Source: 67-14 sp020438345 (lineage in GTDB: Bacteria > Actinomycetota > Thermoleophilia > Solirubrobacterales > 70-9). Taken from it: DNA of 64,000 nucleotides. Where the stretch lies: assembly GCA_937872475.1 (NCBI GenBank), contig CALMSY010000005.1, positions 235,713-299,712 on the forward strand, written 5' to 3'. Positions within the stretch are counted from its first letter, which is position 1; each line of letters starts with the position of its first letter. The position numbers and the translations under genes were made by a program. The notes beneath the pieces were generated by a model. The model had not been told where the DNA came from. It did no database searches and worked only from the letters and a program-made list of their open reading frames with translations. Of the stretch, positions 41,076-50,047 are shown piece after piece.

Positions 41076-42623
41076 TCATGACCCATTAACCCTCCGGACT
41101 TCGCCTGCTGATGCGGAAATCACGTCCCTCGCCACTCCCTGCCAACTCCAATTCCTATCTGCGGACTCGGCAATATTTTCGCCGATCCGCAGTCGCTCCT
41201 CCTGATCCAGAGCCAGCCAGACGTTGACCTTGCCGGCCAGATCAACCACCGCTTCCGGCCCAAGCGGGAGTCCGATCAGGTCTTTGATCTCGGGCACCTC
41301 GACAGCAAGTGTCGCCGTCACTTCCGCCAGACCCGAGTGTTCGGCGCAGACCGGCAGCACTCCGGAGGCGGCCGCCTCGGCAGCCACCATGCCGAAGGCT
41401 TCAGGGAAGGTGCTGGGAACGATCATGGAATCCGCCGCAGGAACGGCCCGGGCGACCTCGGCATGTTCAAGCCTGCCGGCGAAGGCGATAGATCCGGAAG
41501 CGGCAATGCCTGCCGACTCATACCCGGTCGGCGGATCGGAAAAGAATGCTGTGAGATAGTCGAGAGGGGCTTCCTCACCGCCTTCCAGTGCCCGGCCCGC
41601 CGCGGCGATCTCCCTTGCCCCGTCGAGATCTCCCCCGGTCACCGCGGTGACCAAAGCGCGCAGGCCCATCTCATATGCACCGAAGCCAACCAGCATCAGG
41701 CGGGATCCCGGATTGGCGCGGTGGATGAGCGGCCAGGCTGCCACGATCAGGTCAACCCCCTTGGAAACGATCAGCTTGCCGACGAAGATCACCCGCGGTC
41801 CCCGGGAAGCCGCGAACTCATCCAGCGCCGCGACGGCATCGGCCGCATCACGGCCGAAAGTGCCAGACGGAGGCTCGGCCGCGATATCGGCACTCAAGGA
41901 CGCAATCCGGTCTGGCCTGGCGGCAGGTTCAAGCGGCGCAAAGGCCCGTGTGTCGACACCGGGAGGGCCGAAGCCCGTTTTCTCGACCAGACCCTCGACC
42001 GGAATCGCATCCCACATCGAAGCGGCGGTGTGATGCGAACCGACCAGCACCGCTGCCGCAGCATCCACCCCTTCGGCCGCATAGGGGACGAACCTTGGGT
42101 TCGGCTTTATCGTGTACTCGAGGTCCGAGCCGTGGTTTTTGACGGCGTAGGGACGCACACCGGCGCGGGCAAAGACCACTGGTCCCATGATCAGGTGGTT
42201 GGCGAGCGCCGCATCGGCACCTCCGATCTCATCTTCGACCGACCGTACCGCGGCCACGTTGACCGAAATGTAGTTCTCCACCTCTTCTTCGCTCAACCGC
42301 GGGAAGGCCCGCGCCTCAAAGCCCTCATACGGATCCTCGACATAGACCGGGAGCAGATGGCCGATCGGAGGACGATAAACCGTGATCGAACCTTCGCCGG
42401 CCGGCTCCCGGAGAGACTCGACTCTGAGCTCCCCGACCTCATTGCCTTCGGCATCCGGCCAGGTGGCCACCGAATTGACCCAGTCAAGTGTTTCGGCCCC
42501 CAGGTCCTGGCAGAGCAAGTGGACCTGATGCCCGAGCCCGGCCAGAGCAATTGCGAGATTGGCGTTGTAAATATTGCTCCCGGTACCGCGCAAAAGGTAG
42601 CCGTGAAAGATGAGGATCTTCAT
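41076..42623 (-). CDS. glycosyltransferase family 4 protein
   Basis: A 515-residue GT-B enzyme. The N-terminal Rossmann domain starts MKILIFHGYLLRGTGSNIYN. The C-terminal one has RVIFVGKLIVSKGVDLIVAA, and VPSTFPEAFGMVAAEAAASG carries the E-x7-E nucleotide-sugar site of GT4 retaining transferases. Acceptor and sugar are unknown. A long insertion of about 60 residues sits between the second-domain strands. ATG 42623 is used because the conserved N-terminus starts there; longer in-frame starts run into the divergent zinc-ribbon promoter. It stands alone. Confidence 0.88.
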   Translation of the reverse strand: MKILIFHGYLLRGTGSNIYNANLAIALAGLGHQVHLLCQDLGAETLDWVNSVATWPDAEGNEVGELRVESLREPAGEGSITVYRPPIGHLLPVYVEDPYEGFEARAFPRLSEEEVENYISVNVAAVRSVEDEIGGADAALANHLIMGPVVFARAGVRPYAVKNHGSDLEYTIKPNPRFVPYAAEGVDAAAAVLVGSHHTAASMWDAIPVEGLVEKTGFGPPGVDTRAFAPLEPAARPDRIASLSADIAAEPPSGTFGRDAADAVAALDEFAASRGPRVIFVGKLIVSKGVDLIVAAWPLIHRANPGSRLMLVGFGAYEMGLRALVTAVTGGDLDGAREIAAAGRALEGGEEAPLDYLTAFFSDPPTGYESAGIAASGSIAFAGRLEHAEVARAVPAADSMIVPSTFPEAFGMVAAEAAASGVLPVCAEHSGLAEVTATLAVEVPEIKDLIGLPLGPEAVVDLAGKVNVWLALDQEERLRIGENIAESADRNWSWQGVARDVISASAGEVRRVNGS

Positions 42624-42645
42624 TAACTGGATATTCTCCCCCTTG

Positions 42646-42915
42646 ATGAGCACCGAAAGCGCCACCACCGATCCGATCTACCGACTTCGAGCTGCCGCGT
42701 CGGGCCGCGAGGCCATCGCTGCCGTCCGCGAGGGAGTCGTCTACCGCGACGCCGAAACCGGTGAGGAACTCGAACCTGTAGCCACCGTTCTACCCGGCCC
42801 TGCCGACGGTTCCAGCCTGCCTCGTACCCCCGTAAACCTCACAGTCTGCCGTCGCTGCGAGCAGCTCAGTCCGCTTGATCTCGCCACCTGCGAGTTCTGC
42901 GGACTCCCGATCTGA
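42646..42915 (+). CDS. small zinc-ribbon protein
   Basis: An 89-residue protein with a mixed charged N-terminal half (REGVVYRDAETGEELEPVATVLPG) and a C-terminal zinc ribbon VCRRCEQLSPLDLATCEFCGLPI with two CxxC knuckles. Start codons of this gene and the divergent glycosyltransferase are only 22 nt apart. A TATTCT (42632-42637) lies 8 nt before its ATG. The function is unknown; such ribbons bind nucleic acid or protein partners. Confidence 0.65.
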   Translation: MSTESATTDPIYRLRAAASGREAIAAVREGVVYRDAETGEELEPVATVLPGPADGSSLPRTPVNLTVCRRCEQLSPLDLATCEFCGLPI

Positions 42916-42937
42916 TTGAAGGACTGGCCGGCTCTCG

Positions 42938-43804
42938 CTAGCGGCCGACTACCGTGGCCGAGTAGAGCAGCCTCGCCGCGTCGTAGTAGCAGCCGTACCG
43001 TCGCACGGTGCCGACTTTCTGTTGCGGCCTTGATTTGGCCAGGGCCTCGTTCGGACGGTCGAACCGGTCGACACCGATCAGACAAAGCTCCGACGACCGG
43101 CTGCCCCGCCAGGTGTTGTTCTTCTGGGCGGCCCGGCAACGCGACGGGTTCACCACTCCCCCGGTCGGCGAAGCGGAGCAGGCAAACGGCACCCAGAACG
43201 CCGGGGCCCAGGTCGGAATCGTCAAAGCGACTACATCACCCCGGATCACGTTGAGCGGCTCGGTCAACGCGAAACGAACTGTTGTCCCGAAATAGCGGTT
43301 CAGTCTCTGGAGGCCGCTCTGCCGGATCAGCCGGAAACGCGGGTTGCCCTTTCGGCCCTTGTTGACCTGCCTCAGAATCGAGATCCGTGCCGTTGAGGGG
43401 GACCCGAACAGATTGTTGAAGTAGGGAGTCTGGGCATCACCGAATCTCTGGCTGGCCTTCCGGGTCGGGTTTGAAAGCGAGATCGACCATGAGACCACCT
43501 TGCCCCTCGCGTAGGGAACAACGAAGCTTCGGCCCCGGTGCCCCCGCTGGAACACCTGGTAGGCGGTGACGTTGCCTTCGGCGAAGCAGCTGCGAGGACC
43601 GGCTTTGGTGCCGCAGTTGGGGGTCACATTGTGTTTGCTTGCTCCAAGCACAACCCGACGGGTCGATTCAGCCGAGGCCTCCCCGAAGGGAAATCCGGAC
43701 CCGACTGTCACCAGAAGCAGCAGAAGGAAGCCTGCCACCAGAAGAGCCAGGGTGGCCGACGGCTTCAGTGAACCGGTGAATCGCTTGTAAGAAGTGAACT
43801 CCAT
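42938..43804 (-). CDS. secreted protein of unknown family, paralogue A
   Basis: A 288-residue exported protein: an N-terminal membrane segment or signal (about 15-37), then a beta-rich domain. Conserved with the upstream paralogue are NCG...SC, FVVPY..GKVVSWSISL, ARISILRQV, RYFGTTVRFALTEPLNV..GDVVALTIPTWAPAFW, LAKSRPQQKV and the terminal YGCYYDAARLLYSATVV. Shared Cys residues suggest disulphides. I recognise no known domain; the pattern looks like a lectin-like or jelly-roll surface protein. Tandem duplication gave the two copies. Confidence 0.75.
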   Translation of the reverse strand: MEFTSYKRFTGSLKPSATLALLVAGFLLLLLVTVGSGFPFGEASAESTRRVVLGASKHNVTPNCGTKAGPRSCFAEGNVTAYQVFQRGHRGRSFVVPYARGKVVSWSISLSNPTRKASQRFGDAQTPYFNNLFGSPSTARISILRQVNKGRKGNPRFRLIRQSGLQRLNRYFGTTVRFALTEPLNVIRGDVVALTIPTWAPAFWVPFACSASPTGGVVNPSRCRAAQKNNTWRGSRSSELCLIGVDRFDRPNEALAKSRPQQKVGTVRRYGCYYDAARLLYSATVVGR

Positions 43805-43892
43805 ATTGGTTCAAACAACGAGGCTACGCTCCCGATGCGGATGTCCGATCAATGAACACGCGCGGGAAAAACCGCCCGCACCCGGAAAACGG

Positions 43893-44792
43893 TCAGTTGC
43901 CGGCCGGCGCGACGATCGTTGCCGAGTAAAGCAGGGCGTTGGCGCCGTAGTAGCAGCCGTAACGCTTGACCGAGTCAACCGTCTGCTGCGGCCGGGATTT
44001 GGCGAGTGTCTCGTTCGGTTCGAGAGTTTCCCGATCGACGGAGATCACGCATTCATCTTTGCCCTGAGGCATTCTGCTGGCCCGCCAGGTGAAGGTTTTG
44101 CCGGCCTGCTCGCAGGCCTCCGGATCCCTGATGCCGAATTCGAGCACGTCGCAGACCCGTGGCTTCCAGAGCGCGGGAACCCAGGTCGGCGTGGTCAGGG
44201 CGACCACATTGTCCTTGTACACATTGAGCGGCGTGTCCAGGGTGAAACGCACCGTCGACCCGAAGTATGGATTGAGCGTCACGAGAGGACCCTGCCGGAC
44301 CAGCTTGAATCTGGGGGCCCCTTTCTTGCGGACCTCGACCTGGCGCAGAATCGAAATCCGGGCCTGGGAAGTCGTAGTGCCGAAGAAGAGACCAAAGGCC
44401 GGCAACTGGGCGGGCTGGGTCACGCCGTCCACTTCGATATCCCGCCGGGTAACGTCAGCCAGTGAAATCGCCCAGGAGACGAGCTTCCCGGTGTAGGGCA
44501 CGACGAAGTTCCGGCCGGGTGATTTGGTCGAAAGCGCCTGGAAACCGGTCATCTTGCCCTCGACCACACACTGGCGGCTGAAGTCACGCCCGCAGTTCGG
44601 TTTGAGGGCTTCAAGATTCTTTCCGCCCAACTCGACCCGTTTGGCGAACTTCCCCTCTGCCAAAGGGGTCTGGGTTGCGAAAGCCAGGCCAGCGAGGCAG
44701 GCCACGAGTACGGCGATCCGGGCGGCATAGTGGCCGCGGAAAGTGAGGGGGGAGCGGAGCATCGAATACTGGAACACGGTGGGGTGCCTCAA
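43893..44792 (-). CDS. secreted protein of unknown family, paralogue B
   Basis: A 299-residue copy of the downstream gene, with a signal peptide (about 20-45) and the same blocks: NCGRDFSRQC, NFVVPYTGKLVSWAISL, ARISILRQV, PYFGSTVRFTLDTPLNV..DNVVALTTPTWVPALW, LAKSRPQQTV and YGCYYGANALLYSATIV. The start may be TTG 44792 (GGAG 8 nt upstream) or ATG 44762. The stop of B lies 88 nt before the start of A. Role unknown; presumably surface exposed. Confidence 0.75.
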   Translation of the reverse strand: MRHPTVFQYSMLRSPLTFRGHYAARIAVLVACLAGLAFATQTPLAEGKFAKRVELGGKNLEALKPNCGRDFSRQCVVEGKMTGFQALSTKSPGRNFVVPYTGKLVSWAISLADVTRRDIEVDGVTQPAQLPAFGLFFGTTTSQARISILRQVEVRKKGAPRFKLVRQGPLVTLNPYFGSTVRFTLDTPLNVYKDNVVALTTPTWVPALWKPRVCDVLEFGIRDPEACEQAGKTFTWRASRMPQGKDECVISVDRETLEPNETLAKSRPQQTVDSVKRYGCYYGANALLYSATIVAPAGN

Positions 44793-44801
44793 TGTTGCGC
44801 T

Positions 44802-44823
44802 CCGGGACCCCTTCGGGCCCCGG
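44802..44823 (-). terminator. hairpin between infA and the secreted paralogue
   Basis: On the minus strand a 9-bp stem with one G-U pair and a GAAG loop follows the infA stop by 12 nt. No T-run follows. It could end the infA transcript or mask the ribosome site of the next gene. Confidence 0.35.
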
Positions 44824-44835
44824 TCGTGACGAAGG

Positions 44836-45054
44836 TTACTTGTACCGGTATGTGATCCGGCCGCGAGTCAAATCGTAGGGGGAAAGCTCGATCTTGACCC
44901 GGTCACCGGGCAGGATGCGGATGTAATGCCGCCGCATCTTCCCCGAGATATGCCCGAGCACCTCGTGGTCGTTGTCCAGCATCACCCGGAACATCGTATT
45001 CGGGAGGGCTTCGGTGATTTCACCCTCCATCTCGATCTTTTCTTCTTTAGCCAT
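44836..45054 (-). CDS. infA: translation initiation factor IF-1
   Basis: A 72-residue S1/OB-fold protein that binds the ribosomal A site during initiation. The sequence is near universal: EGEITEALPNTMFRVMLDN, VLGHISGKMRRHYIRILPGDRV, DLTRGRITYRYK. In most bacteria of this type infA opens the rpmJ-rpsM-rpsK-rpoA group; here it follows cca in an unrelated operon, 19 nt after the cca stop. It may be a second copy or a relocated single copy. Confidence 0.97.
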   Translation of the reverse strand: MAKEEKIEMEGEITEALPNTMFRVMLDNDHEVLGHISGKMRRHYIRILPGDRVKIELSPYDLTRGRITYRYK

Positions 45055-45073
45055 GCGGAGGTGAGGCTACTAC

Positions 45074-46516
45074 TCACCCGGCATTGAGGAAGCGCCGGGC
45101 ATGGTCTACAGCTTCGTTTGCATCACTTATCTCACCCGCAAACCGCGCCGCAGCTAGCTCCGCCATCACTTCACCTAGCTTCGGGCCGGGTTCGATTCCG
45201 AGCCTTTCCGCCAGCTCGCTTCCCCCGAGAAACTGGCCCGGAGGGCCATTCCGGACCCAGTCCAGCCCGTATCCGGTCATTTCCATGGCCAGGTGGAGAT
45301 GATCGGCGACCATCTCCTGACTGGCGATCGAGGCCGTGCCACGCGCGGCCATGCGATCGGCAACCGTGAGCAATGTCACATCGATCGAGACCGGATCGGT
45401 GCGGTCCAGATAGGCGAAAACCTGGCGTCGGTCAAGCGGCATTTGCGTCACCATGAAGCCGAGGATCAGGTGATGCCGGGCAAGGTCCCTGAGATACCCG
45501 GTCAGTTTGCGGGAAGCCCGGAGGGCCCGGAAGCGTTCCTCGATCTGCTCAGCACCGAGGCGATCATGGCCGCGAAAGGAGATGAAACCATCGGCCTCGC
45601 TGCGGGTCTGGGGTTTGGCGCAGTCGTGGAAAAGGGCCCCCAGTCGCAGTGCCGTTCCCCGCGTGGCTCCTTCAGCCAGGGGCATGGCCAGATACTCGGA
45701 CACTTCGGCCGCCCGGTCACCCGTGAATCGTTCGAGGTCCGACTCGATCCTGAGGATCCCCTCCACCACTTCCATGGTGTGCCCGTAGACGTCGAGATGA
45801 TGGTTTGGCCCCTGAACGACCTCGTGGAGGCGTCCGATCTCGGGGAGGACGGATTCGAAAAGCCCTATCCGGTCCATCATCCGAAGTCCGGCTATCGGAT
45901 CCCTGGCCCCGACCAGCAGCAGCAGCTCAGCGAGCGTCCTTTCCCCGGCCGGACCGCCGGCCTGTGGCGCCGACTCCCGGGCAAGGGCCAGGGTGTCCGG
46001 TTCAATCTCCCAGCCGAACTGGGCAACCAGCCGGGCAGACCTCATCAACCGGAGCGGATCATCGCTGAATGAGGCCGGGCCACATGCCCGGATCACTCCT
46101 GCGGCCAGGTCCCCGAGCCCCCCAAGCGGGTCTGCTGCCTCACCGCTTTCAAGCTCTACGGCTACCGCACCGACGGTGAAATCCCGCAACCGCAAGTCCT
46201 TCTCCAGGTTGGCTGCGCGGAGGCTGGCGATGTCTATCTGCCAGCTATCGTCGCGGCTCTTGGCACGCCAGGCCGGGAACTCATCGGAAAGCTCAAAGGC
46301 CACCCCGCCAAGCGCTTTGGCGATCCCTCGCGCCGGGCCTTCCGGGTTTCCGGCCACTGCGATGTCAAGATCGTTCACTTCCCGGCCGAGCGCCACATCA
46401 CGGACCGCACCTCCGACCAGCCAGGCCGGCGTTCCGGCGAGCAGATCACGGACCTCGCTCACCCGCGCCGCGGCCATCGCGCGCGGGCCGAGCTCGGGCA
46501 ACGAAGGAAAGGTCAC
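45074..46516 (-). CDS. cca: tRNA nucleotidyltransferase (CCA-adding) with HD domain
   Basis: A 480-residue class II nucleotidyltransferase. The head has WLVGGAVRDVALGREVNDLDIAVAG with the metal-binding DxD, then RLRDFTVGAVAVEL and DDPLRLMRSARLVAQF. The C-terminal HD region carries LGALFHDCAKP and RGHDRLGAEQIEERFRAL. The enzyme builds or repairs CCA on tRNAs, needed here because the visible tRNA-Pro lacks encoded CCA. It overlaps alr by ATGA and is followed by infA. Confidence 0.9.
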   Translation of the reverse strand: MTFPSLPELGPRAMAAARVSEVRDLLAGTPAWLVGGAVRDVALGREVNDLDIAVAGNPEGPARGIAKALGGVAFELSDEFPAWRAKSRDDSWQIDIASLRAANLEKDLRLRDFTVGAVAVELESGEAADPLGGLGDLAAGVIRACGPASFSDDPLRLMRSARLVAQFGWEIEPDTLALARESAPQAGGPAGERTLAELLLLVGARDPIAGLRMMDRIGLFESVLPEIGRLHEVVQGPNHHLDVYGHTMEVVEGILRIESDLERFTGDRAAEVSEYLAMPLAEGATRGTALRLGALFHDCAKPQTRSEADGFISFRGHDRLGAEQIEERFRALRASRKLTGYLRDLARHHLILGFMVTQMPLDRRQVFAYLDRTDPVSIDVTLLTVADRMAARGTASIASQEMVADHLHLAMEMTGYGLDWVRNGPPGQFLGGSELAERLGIEPGPKLGEVMAELAAARFAGEISDANEAVDHARRFLNAG

Positions 46517-47640
46517 CGGCGGAAGGTATCCCGGCTGACGCGGGGGACCCGCGGCGAGATGCCACAGGTCACCTCGTAATTGATCGTGTCGAGCGGGACT
46601 GCCACTTGCTCGGCCAGTATTGCTTCATCACCCTGGCGGCCGATCAGCGTCACTTCGTCACCTACTCTCACGCCGGAATCGGGTCCGACGTCAACGGTGA
46701 TGTTGTCCATCGAAACTGTGCCTGAGATCGGAAAACGGCGACCGCCGATCAGGACCTCTCCCTGGTTGGAGAGGCCACGCCTGACCCCGTCGCCGTAACC
46801 GATCGGTATCGCGACCACTTTCGTCGCTCGCGGTGCCTTCCAGGTTCGTCCGTATCCGGCGCTGACGCCGACCTCGAAATCCTTGACCGAAGCCACCCAG
46901 GAATGCAGCGACAAAACCGGTCTCAGGTTGTGAGTGGCCGGATCCTGGCCGAAAGGATCCATGCCGTATATCGCCACCCCGGGCCGGACCATGTCGAAAT
47001 GACAGGCCTCGTCAGCGATCAATGCGGCACTGTTTGCGGCGTGAAGCTTCACCGAAGGGAACTCCCGGCGGGCCTGCTCGCCAAGCTTCGCCAAGCAGTC
47101 GCGCTGGAGCTCGAGGTAGGTCCGGTCGCTGTCGTCCGCGGTGGCGAAATGAGTCCAGATGGCTTCGAGTCGCAGGTTCGGATGCGCTTCCGCGGTTCGG
47201 GCCATTTGCAGGATCAGTTCGGGGTCGGTGGTACCCAGCCGGCCCATCCCGGTGTCGTACTTGAGGTGCACCCCGACGACAAGCCCGGCAGCGCCGGCCT
47301 GATCAGCCAGCGTGGCAAGAAATCCCGGATCCCAGGCGGCGACGTCAGCCCGGGCCGAGATCGCCATTTCGATTTCTCCTGGCGCGAGAGCTCCCAGCAC
47401 GAGCAGGGGAGTATCGGGGGCAACGCTTCGAGCCAGCGCGGCTTCACTGGCGGCGGCAAACGCGATCCGGTCTGCTCCGGCATCCGCGACTGCGCCCACG
47501 CAGTGAAGGGCCCCGTGACCGTAGGCATCAGCCTTCAGGACCGGGCAGAGCTCGACTCCATCGGCCAGCCTTGCCTTCAGCTCACGGCAGTTGTGCCGCA
47601 GCGCTTCGAGATCTATCCGGGCCTCTGCCCGCTCGTACAT
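46513..47640 (-). CDS. alr: alanine racemase
   Basis: A 375-residue fold-type III PLP enzyme converting L-alanine to D-alanine for peptidoglycan. VLKADAYGHGALH carries the PLP Lys near residue 39. The catalytic Tyr is in AGYGRTWK, and the PLP-phosphate region SVDNITVDVG is present as SMDNITVDVG. Length is standard. It overlaps the CBS gene start or stop (TGATG) upstream and cca downstream, and belongs to a wall and translation operon with nnr and acpS. Confidence 0.95.
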   Translation of the reverse strand: MYERAEARIDLEALRHNCRELKARLADGVELCPVLKADAYGHGALHCVGAVADAGADRIAFAAASEAALARSVAPDTPLLVLGALAPGEIEMAISARADVAAWDPGFLATLADQAGAAGLVVGVHLKYDTGMGRLGTTDPELILQMARTAEAHPNLRLEAIWTHFATADDSDRTYLELQRDCLAKLGEQARREFPSVKLHAANSAALIADEACHFDMVRPGVAIYGMDPFGQDPATHNLRPVLSLHSWVASVKDFEVGVSAGYGRTWKAPRATKVVAIPIGYGDGVRRGLSNQGEVLIGGRRFPISGTVSMDNITVDVGPDSGVRVGDEVTLIGRQGDEAILAEQVAVPLDTINYEVTCGISPRVPRVSRDTFRR

Positions 47641-48101
47641 CAGGCCCCGGTGAGGGCGGCAAGTACATCAACCCGGGTGACCACACCGACCAGTCGGCCC
47701 TCGTCATCGACTACCGGCAGGCGATTGTGCTTCTTCTCCGAGATCAGGCGCCCGGCATGCTCAGCCGGTTCATCCGGCCCGACCGTAACCAGGTCCGTGC
47801 TCATCATGTCTGAAGCGGTGGCGGCGAAAGCCTTCCTTGCCCGCTCCTCCCAATGCTTGGTCGATTCCAGAAAAACGATCCCGCCCATGATGTTTACGTA
47901 GTGTGGAAGGTGAAAGTCCTCTTCCTCATCCGAGATGACCAGATCCGACTCGGTGACGATGCCGACCACCTTGCGGACATCATCAACCACAGGCACACCG
48001 GGCAGATCATGGGTCCGCAACAGGTCGATCACCGAACGGACATCATCATCCGGTGAAACGGTGGCGGGCTCGCGGTCCATGATTTCGGCGACAGTCGGCA
48101 T
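47640..48101 (-). CDS. CBS-pair domain protein
   Basis: A 153-residue protein of two CBS domains (about 5-60 and 95-150). The motifs DVRSVIDLLRTHDLPGVPVVDDVRKVVGIVTESDLV and SEKKHNRLPVVDDEGRLVGVVTRVDVL are standard. The loop between domains (KHWEERARKAFAATASDMM) resembles HrpX- or IMPDH-type modules that bind adenine nucleotides. Ligand and target are unknown. It lies between nnr and alr in the same operon. Confidence 0.85.
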   Translation of the reverse strand: MPTVAEIMDREPATVSPDDDVRSVIDLLRTHDLPGVPVVDDVRKVVGIVTESDLVISDEEEDFHLPHYVNIMGGIVFLESTKHWEERARKAFAATASDMMSTDLVTVGPDEPAEHAGRLISEKKHNRLPVVDDEGRLVGVVTRVDVLAALTGA

Positions 48102-48116
48102 TGGCGGCAGCTTATT

Positions 48117-49637
48117 TCATCCTCCGGCCGGAGGAATCATCGCCTGCGGTAGCGCCTGGATCACGTCAGTTGCGATCACTCCGTCACGGTTGCCAACATT
48201 CACCGCCGCGATCCCGCCAGCAACCGCATGTGCGAAAACCGCAGCCGAAGCGGCATCAAAGGCATCAAGCCCGCGGCCGAGAAAGGCCCCCACCACGCCC
48301 GCCAGGACATCCCCGGTTCCAGCCGTAGCCAATGCCGGTGCGGGGAGCGTGTTTACTGCGACCCGTTCACCGTCAGTGACGATGCTGTCGTCGCCTTTGA
48401 GGATCACCACGGCCTGTGCCTCGGTGGCGAGTTGCCGGGCGGTCGCCAGTCGGTGAGCTGCGACAGCCGACGAGTCACATCCGAGCAAACGGCCGGCTTC
48501 ACCGTCATGGGGTGTGAGAACTGTGGCTCCGCGCCTGGAGGAAATCGGCCCGAGTCCGGTTCCGGTCGCTGACAGGGCATCAGCATCGATCACGAGCGAG
48601 GCCTGGATTCCGGCCGCCAGGCCGGCGACAAGTTCGCGGACGCCATCCAGGCGGCCGATACCTGAACCGAGCACTACCGACGCCGCGCCCTCCAGGTGTC
48701 CGATGATTTCCGGCACCAGCCCGGGACCGAGCGAATCACCGGTTCCAAACGACCTGGTCATCACTTCGGTCAGTTTGATTTCGAAGATCTCCTCCAGCGC
48801 CCCAGGTACAGCGGCAGTCGCGTAGCCTGCGCCCGCCCTGACCGCCGCTTCGGCTGCGAGACAGACCGCCCCGGTCAGTCCGCGGGATCCGCCAACAATC
48901 GAGACCCGGCCAGAAGTGAATTTGTTCGAATCTCCCTCTCTCCTCGGCAGCAGATCAAGCACCGTCGATTTGATCGCTCCCCCTGCCCGCGGGGACGGCG
49001 CACCTTGGGGAATCCCGATCGGCACTACCTCAACCGGGCCGCAAAGCTGCTTGCCGGGTGAGATCAGGTGACCAAGCTTGCGCTGGTGGAAGGTCACGGT
49101 TCGATCGGCATCGACCACGAGGCCGGCGGCTTCACCGGTGGAAGCGTTGACCCCGGAGGGAACATCGCAGGCAAGCACGGAGAGACCAGAGGCGTTGATC
49201 GATTCGATCGCACCTGAAATCGGTCCCCGGGGTTCCCCCTCGAAACCGGTACCGAGCATCGCGTCGATCACGACGCCGCAAAGTGAATCCGGGCCAAAGG
49301 AATCTCCGGCCACCTCGACCAGCCCCTCCGGGAGCCGATCGAGGTTTGCCTGGGAATCCGGGCTTAGACCCTCACGACCGGAAAAGGTGATCACGCCCAC
49401 ATCGAATCCCGAATCCGCAAGGTGACGGGCAGCAACCAGGCCATCACCGCCGTTGTTGCCCCTGCCACAGACCACGGTCACCGGTCCGGTCCCCGCCATT
49501 TCTGCGGCCACTCTCGCGAGCCCCCGGCCTGCGGCTTCCATCAGTTCGAGTGACGGAATGTTCGCTTCTTCGATCGCCCAGCGATCGGCTTCGCCCATCC
49601 CTTCGGCGTCGTAGACCGCGTCGAGCCACGATTCCAT
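48117..49637 (-). CDS. nnr: bifunctional NAD(P)HX epimerase / ADP-dependent dehydratase
   Basis: A 506-residue fusion repairing hydrated NADH and NADPH. The N-terminal YjeF_N epimerase (about 10-205) has VVCGRGNNGGDGLVAARHL and VIDAMLGTGFEGEPRGP. The C-terminal ribokinase-like dehydratase (about 225-500) has SIVGGSRGLTGAV and the nucleotide site TAGTGDVLAGVVGAFLGRGL. Fusion of both activities is the usual bacterial form. Its start overlaps the acpS stop (TGATG), an arrangement seen widely. Confidence 0.93.
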   Translation of the reverse strand: MESWLDAVYDAEGMGEADRWAIEEANIPSLELMEAAGRGLARVAAEMAGTGPVTVVCGRGNNGGDGLVAARHLADSGFDVGVITFSGREGLSPDSQANLDRLPEGLVEVAGDSFGPDSLCGVVIDAMLGTGFEGEPRGPISGAIESINASGLSVLACDVPSGVNASTGEAAGLVVDADRTVTFHQRKLGHLISPGKQLCGPVEVVPIGIPQGAPSPRAGGAIKSTVLDLLPRREGDSNKFTSGRVSIVGGSRGLTGAVCLAAEAAVRAGAGYATAAVPGALEEIFEIKLTEVMTRSFGTGDSLGPGLVPEIIGHLEGAASVVLGSGIGRLDGVRELVAGLAAGIQASLVIDADALSATGTGLGPISSRRGATVLTPHDGEAGRLLGCDSSAVAAHRLATARQLATEAQAVVILKGDDSIVTDGERVAVNTLPAPALATAGTGDVLAGVVGAFLGRGLDAFDAASAAVFAHAVAGGIAAVNVGNRDGVIATDVIQALPQAMIPPAGG

Positions 49638-50026
49638 CAGCAGTCTCCGGCACCGGCGCGGGAGGCGACAGCCACCGCACCAGCCATTTCCCTGGCATGG
49701 GTCAGGCTGATCTCCACATCCACCCCGCGGCTCATCGCTGCCTCCAGGGCAACTCCTGTCAGCCTCACGGTCGGGGCCGGCTGATCCCCGTCTCCGGACA
49801 CCACTTCGATGTCGCGGAAGCTGAAACCGGGCTTGAGCGCCAGTGCCTTGACCACAGCTTCCTTTGCAGCGAAACGGGCCGCCAGATGGCGGCCCGGGCG
49901 ACCTCGTGCCGCCGCATACTTCAGTTCAGCTTCGGTGAAGAGACGATCAGCGAGGCCGGGATGGCGATCGAGGGCCCGTTCGACACGGTCCACTTCGATC
50001 AGGTCCATCCCCACCCCGCTGGTCAT
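49637..50026 (-). CDS. acpS: holo-[acyl-carrier-protein] synthase
   Basis: A 129-residue enzyme that attaches 4'-phosphopantetheine from CoA to acyl carrier protein. GVGMDLIEVDRVERAL and RFAAKEAVVKAL are the Mg2+ and CoA sites, and VEISLTHAREMAGAVAVA ends the fold. The sequence is complete. It precedes nnr with an overlapping start and follows the DUF3352 lipoprotein gene by 21 nt. Confidence 0.95.
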   Translation of the reverse strand: MTSGVGMDLIEVDRVERALDRHPGLADRLFTEAELKYAAARGRPGRHLAARFAAKEAVVKALALKPGFSFRDIEVVSGDGDQPAPTVRLTGVALEAAMSRGVDVEISLTHAREMAGAVAVASRAGAGDC

Positions 50027-50047
50027 CCGGTCCTTCCTGGCTGCCCT

